DNA of 64,000 bases, taken from positions 1,860,001 to 1,924,000 of the forward strand of contig CAWAJM010000001.1 in assembly GCA_963782445.1 (NCBI GenBank), given 5' to 3'. Made by a program: the position numbers and the translations under genes. This document shows, in pieces, positions 19,892 through 28,715 of this stretch. This DNA comes from ZC4RG20 sp963782445 (GTDB lineage Bacteria; Pseudomonadota; Gammaproteobacteria; Steroidobacterales; Rariloculaceae). Position 1 is the stretch's first letter. Each line of letters opens with the position of its first letter. The notes below the pieces were generated by a model. It was given only the letters and a program-made list of their open reading frames with translations, ran no database searches and had not been told where the DNA came from.

Positions 19892-20791
19892 ATGAGCGTC
19901 GCCGAGAACGATGTCGAGGCCAGCGCCCGAGGCATCGAGGCCGAGATCAATTATCTGCTGCCCGGGCCCGCCATTAATCGTCGCTTCGTATCCGCTGGCA
20001 GGGAAGTCAACACCGGCCGCTACGGCCCGTTCAAGGTGCCGATCCGCGATGGGCGTTCGATCCAGCGGCATTTCACGCTGGACACGCACGGCTTCGTGCT
20101 CGCGCACCACGAAAGTGCGATCACGGACTTCTACGCCAAGGAGCAGGTGGACCGGCTGTATCCGGGCGAAGTGGCAGAAGCCGTCAAGGCGCTGACCGGA
20201 GCGAGCTTCGTCGCGACCATGGGCTGGATGATCCGCAACTCCGGCGATCTCGCGAGATTCAAGCGCGTCGAGGGGCCGTACACGCACCAGGGCGGCGTGC
20301 AGCCGCCCGCGGGCGAGGCCCACATCGACACGGAGCCCTCGCGCGCCGACCGCCAGGCACGCGCGCTCTACGAGCAATGGCGGCCCGAAGGACCCGGCTA
20401 CCGCCGGTTCATCTATTCGAGCTTCTGGCGCACGTTCTCCGAGCCGCCGCAGGACTGCCCTCTGGCGGTCTGCGACCACCGCAGCGTCGGCGACGAGGAG
20501 GGCGTCCCGAACGTGCTCTATATCGTCGATGAAATTCCCGAAGGCGAGGCGATGTTCGCGCCGATGCCCGACGCCGAACGGCCGGCTGCCGCGGTGTTCC
20601 GGTACAACCCCGCGCATCGGTGGTGGTATTTTTCCTCGATGACGGCCGACGAGGCGCTGCTCGTGAAGTTTCACGACTCCGACCGCTCGGTCGCATGGCG
20701 CACGCCGCATACGGCCTTTTGGGATACGACCTTCCCCGACCGCAAGGAGCGCGCCAGTATCGAATTCCGCAGCGTCGCCTTCTTCGAATAG
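19892..20791 (+). CDS. CmcJ/NvfI (AsaB-like) family oxidoreductase
   Basis: 299 aa from the ATG at 19892 (GGAGAAG upstream). It matches the CmcJ/NvfI family, known from cephamycin and fungal meroterpenoid and alkaloid pathways and related to 2-oxoglutarate/Fe(II)-dependent enzymes. Seen: HFTLDTHGFVLAHHESAI near the N-terminus, LTGASFVATMGWMIRNS, and the metal-binding HID in EAHIDTEPSRADRQAR. Then come LYIVDEIPEGEAMFA, FRYNPAHRWWYFSSMTADEALLVKFHDSD and PHTAFWDTTFPDRKERASIEFRSVAFFE. The paired HxD and the late Arg/His (WRTPHTAF) are consistent with a facial-triad iron site. No biosynthetic cluster surrounds it, so its substrate is open. Confidence 0.8.
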   Translation: MSVAENDVEASARGIEAEINYLLPGPAINRRFVSAGREVNTGRYGPFKVPIRDGRSIQRHFTLDTHGFVLAHHESAITDFYAKEQVDRLYPGEVAEAVKALTGASFVATMGWMIRNSGDLARFKRVEGPYTHQGGVQPPAGEAHIDTEPSRADRQARALYEQWRPEGPGYRRFIYSSFWRTFSEPPQDCPLAVCDHRSVGDEEGVPNVLYIVDEIPEGEAMFAPMPDAERPAAAVFRYNPAHRWWYFSSMTADEALLVKFHDSDRSVAWRTPHTAFWDTTFPDRKERASIEFRSVAFFE

Positions 20792-20971
20792 CCGGCGCGC
20801 GTCGCCTCCATGAGGAGGTGATACGTCGAATCAGAATACTGCCGTAGGCAGGATCTGCCAGTACGTAGAATTGCGACTGCCCCGGGACGTTCCGACGCAA
20901 TAGCTTCTTTTCGAGCGCCGGATTCCCACGCGACCTACCGGCGCGCCAAGGGAAGCAGAGGAGAGTCGAAC

Positions 20972-21322
20972 ATGCGTGCAAATCAGCGGTGGCAGGACCG
21001 GGTGAATCTCGTGCTCGGCCTGTGGTTGTTTCTCTCGCCTTTCTTCGGGATCGGCGCAGGCAGCACACCTGCCGTCTGGCATTCGTACATTTTCGGTGCC
21101 ACGGTCGCACTCGTCTCGCTCGGCGCATTGGCCAAGCCCCAGATGTGGGAGGAGTGGACGAACTTGTGCATCGGTCTGTGGCTCATCGCGGCTCCGTACG
21201 CGCTCGGCTTCTCGACTGTGCAGGTTGCGACTTGGAACCACTTGATCGTCGGTATCGTCGTCGCGGCCGGCGCGCTCTGGGCCGCGGTGCTGCCCGGCAC
21301 GCCGCGCATGCGCCACGTTTGA
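20972..21322 (+). CDS. SPW-repeat membrane protein
   Basis: 116 aa with a GAGGAGAG ribosome site. Two copies of the SPW-type unit: WQDRVNLVLGLWLFLSPFFGIG (residues 7-28) and MWEEWTNLCIGLWLIAAPYALGF (58-80). Each consists of an amphipathic start, GLWL, and a (S/A)P turn, followed by a hydrophobic helix. Four transmembrane helices in total. Function of the family is unknown; members are common near stress and envelope genes in soil bacteria. Confidence 0.85.
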   Translation: MRANQRWQDRVNLVLGLWLFLSPFFGIGAGSTPAVWHSYIFGATVALVSLGALAKPQMWEEWTNLCIGLWLIAAPYALGFSTVQVATWNHLIVGIVVAAGALWAAVLPGTPRMRHV

Positions 21323-21336
21323 CCGAGACCCGCCGC

Positions 21337-21364
21337 TCGAACCACGGTCCTCGAACCACGGTCC
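21337..21364. repeat. Tandem 14-bp direct repeat
   Basis: TCGAACCACGGTCC occurs twice back to back (21337-21350 and 21351-21364), just after the SPW gene and before the convergent FkbM gene. Probably a local duplication; no coding role is evident. Confidence 0.7.
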
Positions 21365-21443
21365 GAGCGCGCGCAGAGTCAGCACGCGCAACGCGCTGAG
21401 CAGACACATCCAGGCGAGACCATAGCAGCCGGGACGCACGGGC

Positions 21444-22256
21444 TCAGGTGCGCTGTGCGAGGAGCTCGACGGGACCGAGCCGGCGCTGCAGCCTGGCCGT
21501 CAGCGCGGGCAGCGCGGCTGCGTCGAGTGCCCGCAGCGACCAATGCGACGCGGCATGCAGGCGCCAGCCGCGCTCGAGCAGCCATCGCGGGAGGGCGTCG
21601 GGGGCGTAGCCCGCCAGTGCCTGCAGGGCGGGGTGCCACTCGACGACGAGCACGAGCCGGCGCGTGCCGAGCAGTTGCGGCATGCCTTCGAGGACATCGA
21701 GCTCGGCGCCTTCGACGTTGATTTTCACGAGTGTCGGCGTGGCGTCGACGAGGTCGTCCAACCGTTCGACGGGCACCTGGAGCACGTCCGTGACCTGCGC
21801 ATAGCAGCTGCGTGCAAATAGGCTGTTGACGGCGCTCGTCTCGCCGCGCACGTAGAGTTCGCGACGGCCCCGCTCGCGGCCCGCGGCGGCGCGCGCAACG
21901 GTGACGTTCGAGACCCCGGCCGAGCCCAAGTTGCGCGTGAGGACCGCGAGGTTGTCCGGCGTCGGTTCGATGGCGAAGACGCGGCCCGAACGGCCCACGC
22001 GCAGGGCTGCATAGACAGCGTTGTAGCCGATGTTGGCGCCGACGTTGATGACGGTGTCGCCGCGTTCCACGGCCGCGTCGATGAGCCGATGGATGCGCAG
22101 GTTGCCGCCGACGACGGACAGCCGGATTCGCCGCGAGCCCGGCACCTCGAGCCGCACGGCGCCGAGGCGTACGTTGGGGCCGCGCCAGGCGTCGGCGGCG
22201 GCGCGGGCATAGGGCAGGGCGCCGCGCAGGGCCGCCCATGGGCTTGTTGGCTGCAT
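21444..22256 (-). CDS. FkbM family methyltransferase
   Basis: SAM-dependent O-methyltransferase-like protein, 270 aa. SAM-binding motif I is VINVGANIGYNAVYAAL (about residues 69-85), then FAIEPTPDNLAVLTRNL, and the FkbM hallmark LVKINVEGAELDVLEGM followed by VVEWHP. FkbM proteins methylate sugars, polyketides or peptides. None of these pathways is obvious here. On the same strand, 100 bp upstream, lies a 31-codon Cys-rich reading frame with a strong ribosome site (22357-22452), which could be transcribed together with it. Confidence 0.88.
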   Translation of the reverse strand: MQPTSPWAALRGALPYARAAADAWRGPNVRLGAVRLEVPGSRRIRLSVVGGNLRIHRLIDAAVERGDTVINVGANIGYNAVYAALRVGRSGRVFAIEPTPDNLAVLTRNLGSAGVSNVTVARAAAGRERGRRELYVRGETSAVNSLFARSCYAQVTDVLQVPVERLDDLVDATPTLVKINVEGAELDVLEGMPQLLGTRRLVLVVEWHPALQALAGYAPDALPRWLLERGWRLHAASHWSLRALDAAALPALTARLQRRLGPVELLAQRT

Positions 22257-22356
22257 GCGCCCATCGTAGCGCGTGCGGACGCGAACGCGCCCGGTTCCCG
22301 AGCCGGAAGCCGGGCCCGCCGGGCGAAGGGGCGGAGGCCCCGGCCTCGCTATCGAT

Positions 22357-22452
22357 TCAGCATGTCGTCTCGCGGAGGCGCCTCCGACAACGGCAGTTAG
22401 TCGTCGCGGCGCACCGTTCCGGCGGCTCCGATGCCTTGGCGATCCTTTCCAT
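22357..22452 (-). CDS. Possible 31-aa cysteine-rich peptide
   Basis: A short frame beginning at the ATG complementary to 22450-22452, with GGAGG six bases upstream, a near-ideal ribosome site. The product starts MERIAKASEPPERCAATTNC, continues with an Arg-rich stretch and ends in Cys; four Cys sit in 31 residues. I do not recognise it. An acidic or mixed N-terminus and a Cys/Thr-rich C-terminus are compatible with a modified peptide precursor, and the next gene on the strand is an FkbM methyltransferase. Equally it could be a chance frame in GC-rich DNA. The rest of the 312-bp gap (22257-22568) holds only the promoter region of the Tat gene. Confidence 0.3.
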   Translation of the reverse strand: MERIAKASEPPERCAATTNCRCRRRLRETTC

Positions 22453-22568
22453 GAGTGTCCTCCATGACATCCGGTTTAGTATTCATACGCCGGCGTCTAG
22501 AGGGGACGCGCGGAGCGTTTGATCTTCGCCCGGCGCGCGCGCACACTCTCGGGCGGGAGGAGCCAGCC

Positions 22569-23258
22569 ATGACAGACCATAACGAAGAATCGATCGGACG
22601 GCGCAAGCTCGTCGGTGCGCTCGGCGCGGGCGCAGTCGCGCTCGGCACCATCGCGGGGACGCGCGAGGCCGCGGCGGCGGAATCCCGCTGGCAGCCGGCG
22701 CTCGAGAAGCAGGACGACTGGATGGAAATGCCGAGCCGGCATCGGTTCGTCTTCGACACGACGAGCACCGACGGCGTCGGGGAAGCTTTGTTTTTCACGC
22801 GCAATTATCTGGCCGTCAACGAAAGCGCCTACGGCGTGCCCGCCTCGGAGCTCGCGACGATCATCATCGTGCGCCACCGCTCGACTGTGTTCGGTTACGC
22901 CGATTCGATGTGGGAGAAGTACGGAGAGACCTTCTCGAAGATCACGACCTTCCTGGATCCGAAAACTCAGAAGCCGCCGACGAGCAATCTCTTCGATGCT
23001 AAGGGCTACGGGCCGGCGCTGCCGAATTTCGGCGCCCGGATCTCGGACCTCGCGGCCAAGGGTGTGCATTTTGCCGTGTGCGGCGCGGCCACGCGCAGGG
23101 TCGCCGGCGAGGTGGCGCACGCAACGAAGCGCTCCGAAGACGAGATACACGCCGAGCTCGTCGCGCATCTCGTGCCGAATGGCCGTATCGTACCCGCGGG
23201 CATAGTCGCGTTGAATCGCGCCCAGGAGCGCGGCTACGCCGTATCCCAGCCGGGTTGA
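22569..23258 (+). CDS. Tat-exported DsrE-fold protein
   Basis: 229 aa from the ATG at 22569 with GGGAGGAG upstream. The N-terminus has a twin-arginine signal, GRRKLVGALGAGAVALGTIAG (Arg11-Arg12), and an AAAA cleavage region. The mature part matches the DsrE/DsrF-like fold: TIIIVRHRSTVFGYADSMWEKYGE, ISDLAAKGVHFAVCGAATRRVAGEVA and the tail VPNGRIVPAGIVALNRAQERGYAVSQ. The single Cys in FAVCGAAT sits where sulfur-relay members hold a reactive Cys, though that role is not proven. It lies tail to tail with a TsdA-like cytochrome and near a TauE exporter, which favours a periplasmic sulfur role. Confidence 0.7.
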   Translation: MTDHNEESIGRRKLVGALGAGAVALGTIAGTREAAAAESRWQPALEKQDDWMEMPSRHRFVFDTTSTDGVGEALFFTRNYLAVNESAYGVPASELATIIIVRHRSTVFGYADSMWEKYGETFSKITTFLDPKTQKPPTSNLFDAKGYGPALPNFGARISDLAAKGVHFAVCGAATRRVAGEVAHATKRSEDEIHAELVAHLVPNGRIVPAGIVALNRAQERGYAVSQPG

Positions 23259-23313
23259 GCCGTAGTAGACAGAGGGCACCAGCCGCCTGCAACCAGTAGC
23301 CCGTAAAGGCTGA

Positions 23314-24813
23314 TTAATCAGGTGCCCCGAGCCGGCGGCCGTCGACTTCGGCCCCGTAGTAGCCGTAGGCGTGGCGCTTGTGATAGAGCTCGCGCGTCTT
23401 TTGCACGTTGCCCGTGGAGCGCGGGTCCTGCGGCCGCGGGTGGCTGTCTACCCACGCGGCGACATCCCAAGCCTGCTGCGGCGTCAACGTGCCGGGCGCG
23501 CCGAAGGGCATGTTCGCGTAGATGAACGCTGCGGCCTTGTCGGGCGCGTGCATGCCGGCGCCCCAGTTGTAGGACTGCGGACCCCAAAGCGGCGGAATCA
23601 CGCTCGCGCCCGCGACGATGCTGCCTTGCCCGTCGTCGCCGTGGCAGAGCGCGCAATCGGCGGCATAGACGGCGCGGCCGCGGTCCCGGTCCGGCGGCGA
23701 CCCCGGCGCCGCGAGTGCGGGGTAGCCGGAGGCCTTCGGCTTGATCCCGACGGGGAGGCCGGTCGCGAGCCAGTTCATGTAACTCATGAGCGCGACCATC
23801 GTTTCGCTGTCCGCCGGCGGCGGCGTGCCGTTCTGGCTGTAGCGGAAACAGCCCTCGATGCGCATCGCAAGCGAGTTGATGCGGTGGTTCTTGGAGCGGA
23901 ACTTCGGGTATTGCGGCACGGCCGCCCACATGGGCGAGGAGACGGGATTGCGGCCCCTGTCCGTATGACAGTTGCGGCAGCTCAGCGCATTGCCGGTGTA
24001 CTTCGCCGCGTATTTCGGTGTGTTCGAGAAGATGCGCTCGCCGAGCAAGACCGCCGCGGCGTCCTCGGGGTTGGCGGGCAGGGCCGCTTCGGGTGGCGGC
24101 TCGAAGGCGTCCGGATTCTGCGCATGCGGCCGCCAGGCCGACTCCCCGCCGCGCGGCGCTTCGGACTGTTGGCCTTCCCGCAGCGAGGCCGCATATGCGG
24201 CTGCGGCCTCGATTTCGGCGGGGTCGAGCTGGGCGGCCACGCGCGCCATGAGCCCGAGCGGCCCGCCCGGGCGGCTGCCAGCCTTGAAGGCCTCGAGCTG
24301 GGCGCGCAGATAGTCCGCGGGCTGGCCCGCGAGACCTGGCAGCGCCGTGCCGCCGCCCTGCAGGGCCGGCCCGTGGCAGTCGCGGCAGGCCGGAACACCG
24401 CTCGACCACTTGCCGAGCGCGACGAGGCGGGCGCCGCGCCGGAGCGTGTCGGCCGGCGCCGGCTCGGCGGGCAGATAGGGAGCCGAGAGGCCAGCGACGT
24501 AGGCGGCGACCGCACGCCTCTGGGCGGCGTCGAGCGGTTTGGCGATCGGTGCCATGACCGGATCGGGACGTTTGCCGTTTCGGTAGGCTGCGAGCTGGCC
24601 CGCGACGTAGTCGGCGGGCAGACCCGCGAGCCTCGGAATCGCGCCGCTGCCCGCGCCGCGCGCGCCGTGGCAGGCGATGCACGGCGCGATCTGGCCCTGA
24701 ACGCCTTGGTTGTAGATCTGCGCGCCGGGCGATTGCTGCGCCCGACCGGAGGCCGACAGCACCAATGAGAGGCCGGCGGCGGCCACGAGCCCAAGCGATT
24801 TCTTCGCGCCCAT
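23314..24813 (-). CDS. Tetraheme c-type cytochrome: cytochrome c4-like part fused to a TsdA-like thiosulfate dehydrogenase part
   Basis: 499 aa from the ATG at 24813 (GGGGAGACT upstream), with a Sec signal ending ASGRAQ. Four CxxCH sites: CIACH 45-49, CRDCH 143-147, CRNCH 279-283 and CALCH 387-391. Residues 30-215 look like a diheme cytochrome c4 (GAIPRLAGLPADYVAGQLAAYRNGKR repeated as LPGLAGQPADYLRAQLEAFKAGSR). Residues 250-480 match thiosulfate dehydrogenase TsdA: MWAAVPQYPKFRSKNHRIN, RIEGCFRYSQNGTPPP, WGPQSYNWGAGMHAPDKAAAFIYANMPFG and QQAWDVAAWVDSHPRPQDPR. The c4-like domain would be a built-in electron acceptor. Periplasmic thiosulfate/tetrathionate chemistry is inferred from family. Confidence 0.85.
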   Translation of the reverse strand: MGAKKSLGLVAAAGLSLVLSASGRAQQSPGAQIYNQGVQGQIAPCIACHGARGAGSGAIPRLAGLPADYVAGQLAAYRNGKRPDPVMAPIAKPLDAAQRRAVAAYVAGLSAPYLPAEPAPADTLRRGARLVALGKWSSGVPACRDCHGPALQGGGTALPGLAGQPADYLRAQLEAFKAGSRPGGPLGLMARVAAQLDPAEIEAAAAYAASLREGQQSEAPRGGESAWRPHAQNPDAFEPPPEAALPANPEDAAAVLLGERIFSNTPKYAAKYTGNALSCRNCHTDRGRNPVSSPMWAAVPQYPKFRSKNHRINSLAMRIEGCFRYSQNGTPPPADSETMVALMSYMNWLATGLPVGIKPKASGYPALAAPGSPPDRDRGRAVYAADCALCHGDDGQGSIVAGASVIPPLWGPQSYNWGAGMHAPDKAAAFIYANMPFGAPGTLTPQQAWDVAAWVDSHPRPQDPRSTGNVQKTRELYHKRHAYGYYGAEVDGRRLGAPD

Positions 24814-25017
24814 CGTCGAGTCTCCCCTTGTCTTTACGGGCTCTGTGCCGATCCGTTCGCGCGTCCGGTGCGCCGAAACGTGTACACTTTGCGCCGACCC
24901 TCGCAATGCACCGGGGCCGAACTCCGGAAGGATACCTGCAATGCAGGCTTACGACATGCATCCCGCCGCGTGCGGGGAGCGCCATGCAGCCGCGCCGCTT
25001 TCGGCCGGGAGGCAGTG

Positions 25018-25794
25018 TTGGCGCTGACGTGGCTCGGCGCGCTGGCGGTCGGTCTGAGCCTCGGTCTGCTCGGTTCGGGGGGCTCCATCCTGACCGTCCC
25101 GGTGCTCGTCTACGCCGCAGGCGAACCGCCGAAAGTCGCGATCGCGGCTTCGTTGGCCATCGTCGGCTCGATCGCCTTGGTCGGCGCCGTCAGCTACGCA
25201 CGCCAGCGGCTCGTCGATTGGCGCTTCGTGCTGTATTTCGGGCTGCCCGGTATCGTGGCGACCTACGGCGGGGCCTGGGCCTCGCATTTCGTGACGGGCG
25301 CTGTGCAGCTCGTCGTCTTCGCCCTAATCATGGCGCTCGCGTCGTTCACGATGTTGCGCCGGCCGCGCGTTACGCAGGCCGCGTATCGGGAGCAGCACTT
25401 TCTCTGGCTGCTCGGCGCGGGCATCGGCATCGGTCTCATCACGGGCTTCGTCGGCGTCGGCGGCGGATTTCTGTTCGTGCCGGCGCTCGTGATCCTGGGC
25501 GGCCTCTCTATGCACCGCGCCGTCGGCACGAGTCTCGCGATCATCCTGCTCAACTCGGCGAGCGGTTTCTACAAGCATTTCGAGCTGCTCTCGGCGGGCA
25601 GCGTCGCGATACCCTGGGACGTCATCGCGGTCTTCGCGGTGATCGGTATCGGTGGCAGCCTGCTCGGCAACCTGCTCGCGCGGCGGCTGCAGCACGCGCA
25701 TCTGCGTCGCGTGTTCGGCGTCTTCCTCGTCGTCATGAGCGTGCTGATCCTCTGGGAGAGTCTGCCCGAGGTCGTGCACGCGGCGGTGCGCTGA
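25018..25794 (+). CDS. TauE/SafE family sulfite/organosulfonate exporter-like permease
   Basis: 258 aa membrane protein with eight helices. Start chosen as TTG 25018, five bases after GGGAGG; GTG 25015 is the alternative but sits only two bases from that site. The frame's earlier ATG (24868) gives a Cys/Arg-rich non-homologous lead. Two TauE repeats are seen: GLSLGLLGSGGSILTVPVLVYAAG near the N-terminus and GLITGFVGVGGGFLFVPALVILGGLSMHRAVGTSLAIILLNS in the second half. It is divergent from the TsdA-like cytochrome across about 200 bp, fitting export of sulfite or a related anion produced in the periplasm or cytoplasm; the substrate is inference. Confidence 0.87.
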   Translation: MALTWLGALAVGLSLGLLGSGGSILTVPVLVYAAGEPPKVAIAASLAIVGSIALVGAVSYARQRLVDWRFVLYFGLPGIVATYGGAWASHFVTGAVQLVVFALIMALASFTMLRRPRVTQAAYREQHFLWLLGAGIGIGLITGFVGVGGGFLFVPALVILGGLSMHRAVGTSLAIILLNSASGFYKHFELLSAGSVAIPWDVIAVFAVIGIGGSLLGNLLARRLQHAHLRRVFGVFLVVMSVLILWESLPEVVHAAVR

Positions 25795-26055
25795 TTCGCG
25801 TGCCGCCGGAGACATGGGTTTCGGCCTGCCCGCTCATGCTCGCGGTACGTACATCCCCTTATCGTTCGGTCGATGCCGGGCGGCGCATCCTTCCAGGATT
25901 CCAATTGGAACGATGAGGGCCGGGCACGGCGAGCGCTCGGGGGCGCGTCGACCGTCTGTTCCCGAAGGTGTGCCAGGCCCGGGTGAACGAGCGCGGAGGG
26001 CGAAGATGAAGGATCGTGGCTGGGCACAGGATGGCGGCGTGGGCCCCTGTCCGCA

Positions 26056-28683
26056 ATGAGCCAGGTCGCCGACGCCGGCGCAGGCCCCGCCGAGGCCGTG
26101 TCCTCCGAGCAGGTGCCGGACGCCGAGGCCGTTGCACGGCTTTCGGGCGATGCCCTGCTCGAGCGGCTCGGTGTCCGCCGCGAGCGCGGTCTGTCGAGCG
26201 CCGCGGCGGCCGAGCGTCTCGCGCGCTACGGCCGCAATGCGCTCGAGGAAAAGCGCGTCAGTGCGCTGCGCGAGTTTCTGGCCTACTTCTGGGGGCCGAT
26301 CCCGTGGATGATCGAGGTCGCGGCTTTGTTGTCGGCGATCGTGCAGCATTGGTCCGACTTCTTCATCATCGTCACCCTGCTGATCTTCAATGCGGCCGTC
26401 GGCTTTTGGCAGGAGCACAAGGCCGGCGACGCGGTCGCGGCGCTCAAGAAGAGCCTCGCACTCACGAGCCGCGTGCTTCGCGATGGCCGGTGGCGAGAAA
26501 TCGCGGCGGAAGAGCTCGTGCCCGGCGACATCGTGAGGCTGCGCCTCGGGGACATCGTGCCGGCCGATACGAAGCTCCTCGAGGGCGACTATCTCAGCGT
26601 CGACCAGTCGGCGCTGACGGGGGAGTCGTTGCCCGTCGACAAGAGGCCCGGAGACGTTGCGTATTCCGGCTCCGTCGCGAAGCAGGGCGAGATGGTCGCG
26701 CTCGTGACGGGCACGGGCGCGGACACGTACTTCGGCCGGACGGCCAAGCTCGTGGAATCCGCCCAAACCGCGTCTCATTTTCAAAAGGCCGTCCTGCGCA
26801 TCGGGGACTACCTGATCTATCTGAGCCTCGGGCTCGTAGCCGTCCTCGTCATCGTGCAGCTGTTCCGACACGCTCGGCTGGTCGAGCTCGTGCAGTTCGC
26901 GCTGATCCTCGTCGTCGCGTCGATCCCCGTGGCGATGCCCGCGGTGCTCTCCGTTACCATGGCCGTCGGCGCCGTGGCGCTGTCGCGCATGAAGGCAATC
27001 CTCTCGCGCCTCGAGGCCATCGAAGAGATGGCGGGCATGGACGTGCTGTGCTCGGACAAGACCGGCACGCTGACGCAGAACCGGCTCGAGCTCGGCGAGC
27101 CCATGATCGTCGGTGCCCGCGACCGCGCGGACCTGCTGGTCGCGGCTTCGCTCGCCTCGAAGGCCGAGGACCGCGATCCGATCGACACGGCCGTGCTCGC
27201 GGGGCTCGGGCAGCCCGCCGCGCTCGAGGCCTACCGGCAGACCGCGTTCGTGCCGTTCGACCCGGTCGTCAAGCGAACCGAGGCGACGGTCGAGGGGCCG
27301 TCGGGCGAGCGGTTCAAGGTCACGAAGGGCGCGCCGCAGGTCATCCTCGCGCTCGCGCAGCTCGAGTCCGCGGGCCGCGCCGCGGTCGAGCGCGCCATCG
27401 ACGATTTCGCGGCCAAGGGCTATCGCACGCTCGGCGTCGCGCGGGCGGACGCGGACGGGCCTTGGCGCTTCCTCGGCGTGCTGCCGCTTTTCGATCCGCC
27501 GCGCGAGGATTCGGCCGCCACGATCGCGGACGCCGGGCGCCACGGCGTCGACGTCAAGATGGTCACGGGCGACAACCTCGCGATCGCGCGCGAGATCTCC
27601 GCCAAGCTCGGCCTCGGCTCGCGCATCGTCTCGGCCGAGGACGTGTTCGGCGAGCACGCGCAGGAGATGGACGACGGCGCCGCCGAACGCGTCGAGCGCA
27701 CCGACGGCTTTGCCCAAGTCTTCCCCGAGCATAAGTTCGCGATCGTCAAGGCGCTGCAGGCGCGCGGCCACATCGTCGGCATGACGGGCGACGGCGTCAA
27801 CGATGCGCCGGCGCTCAAGCAGGCCGAGGTCGGCATCGCGGTCTCGGGCGCCACGGACGCCGCGCGCTCGGCCGCGGATCTCGTGCTGACCGAGTCCGGC
27901 CTCTCGGTCATCGTCCGCGCCATAGAGGAAGCACGGCGCATCTTCGAGCGCATGAACTCTTATGCCGTGTATCGGATTACCGAGACCATCCGCATCATGG
28001 TTTTCGTCGTGCTCGCGATGCTCGCGTTCGACTTTTATCCGATCACGGCCGTTATGATCATTCTGCTCGCGTTCTTCAACGACCTGCCGATCATGACGAT
28101 CGCCTACGACCGCACACGCGTCGATCCGGCGCCTGTGCGTTGGGACATGCATCGCGTGATTCTGGTCTCGACGGTCATGGGCCTAACGGGGGTCGCCGGC
28201 AGTTTTCTCATGCTCTTCGTCGGCGTCGAGGTCCTGCATCTGTCGACGCCCGAAGTGCAGACGTTCGTATTCCTCAAGATGGCCGTCGCAGGGCATTTGA
28301 CGCTGTTCGTCTCGCGCAGCAAGGGGTTCTTCCTCAAGAAACCCTATCCGGCTCCGATCATGATCTGGTCGGCCGTCGGCACGAAGCTGGCCGCGACCTT
28401 GCTCGCGGCCTACGGGTTCGGGCTCGTGACGGCGATTTCCTGGCGCGCCATCGGCCTGATCTGGGCGTATTCGGCCGCCTGGTCGCTGTTGACTGACGCC
28501 GCCAAGCTCACGGTGTACCGACATCTGGATCGAGCCGGACCCCGCCACGTTCGCTTTCTCTCGCGCCTCAAGGCGCCGATCACCGCGCATGCCTCGGCCG
28601 CGGCCTCCGAGCGCCGAGGCCATGCACGGGGGCCCGCCGAGGCCGGCGGCGGGGCTAGCCGCAGTGCGCAAGAGGCGCGATAG
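26056..28683 (+). CDS. Plasma-membrane proton-efflux P-type ATPase (type IIIA)
   Basis: 875 aa. Pumps protons out using ATP through a phospho-aspartate intermediate. Order: N-terminal cation-ATPase domain (LLERLGVRRERGLSSAAAAERLARYGRN), TM1-2, actuator domain with SVDQSALTGESLPV, TM3-4 with the type-III signature ILVVASIPVAMPAVLSVTMAVGA, phosphorylation motif CSDKTGTLTQN (Asp334), nucleotide domain FKVTKGAP, and the hinge MVTGDN and MTGDGVNDAPALK. C-terminal TM5-10 include AFFNDLPIMTIAYD. A P3A proton pump, best known in fungi and plants but present in acid-stressed bacteria and archaea. Followed by a small YkvA gene 32 bp on, probably in one transcript. Confidence 0.95.
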   Translation: MSQVADAGAGPAEAVSSEQVPDAEAVARLSGDALLERLGVRRERGLSSAAAAERLARYGRNALEEKRVSALREFLAYFWGPIPWMIEVAALLSAIVQHWSDFFIIVTLLIFNAAVGFWQEHKAGDAVAALKKSLALTSRVLRDGRWREIAAEELVPGDIVRLRLGDIVPADTKLLEGDYLSVDQSALTGESLPVDKRPGDVAYSGSVAKQGEMVALVTGTGADTYFGRTAKLVESAQTASHFQKAVLRIGDYLIYLSLGLVAVLVIVQLFRHARLVELVQFALILVVASIPVAMPAVLSVTMAVGAVALSRMKAILSRLEAIEEMAGMDVLCSDKTGTLTQNRLELGEPMIVGARDRADLLVAASLASKAEDRDPIDTAVLAGLGQPAALEAYRQTAFVPFDPVVKRTEATVEGPSGERFKVTKGAPQVILALAQLESAGRAAVERAIDDFAAKGYRTLGVARADADGPWRFLGVLPLFDPPREDSAATIADAGRHGVDVKMVTGDNLAIAREISAKLGLGSRIVSAEDVFGEHAQEMDDGAAERVERTDGFAQVFPEHKFAIVKALQARGHIVGMTGDGVNDAPALKQAEVGIAVSGATDAARSAADLVLTESGLSVIVRAIEEARRIFERMNSYAVYRITETIRIMVFVVLAMLAFDFYPITAVMIILLAFFNDLPIMTIAYDRTRVDPAPVRWDMHRVILVSTVMGLTGVAGSFLMLFVGVEVLHLSTPEVQTFVFLKMAVAGHLTLFVSRSKGFFLKKPYPAPIMIWSAVGTKLAATLLAAYGFGLVTAISWRAIGLIWAYSAAWSLLTDAAKLTVYRHLDRAGPRHVRFLSRLKAPITAHASAAASERRGHARGPAEAGGGASRSAQEAR

Positions 28684-28715
28684 TTTGCTTTTCGTATAGT
28701 CCGAAGGAGAAGAAT

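Noticed and set aside
20815..20910. Minus-strand text reading LLRRNVPGQSQFYVLADPAYGS
   Set aside because: Looks protein-like for a short stretch, but has no start, no known family and ends in shadow frames; not strong enough to call a remnant.
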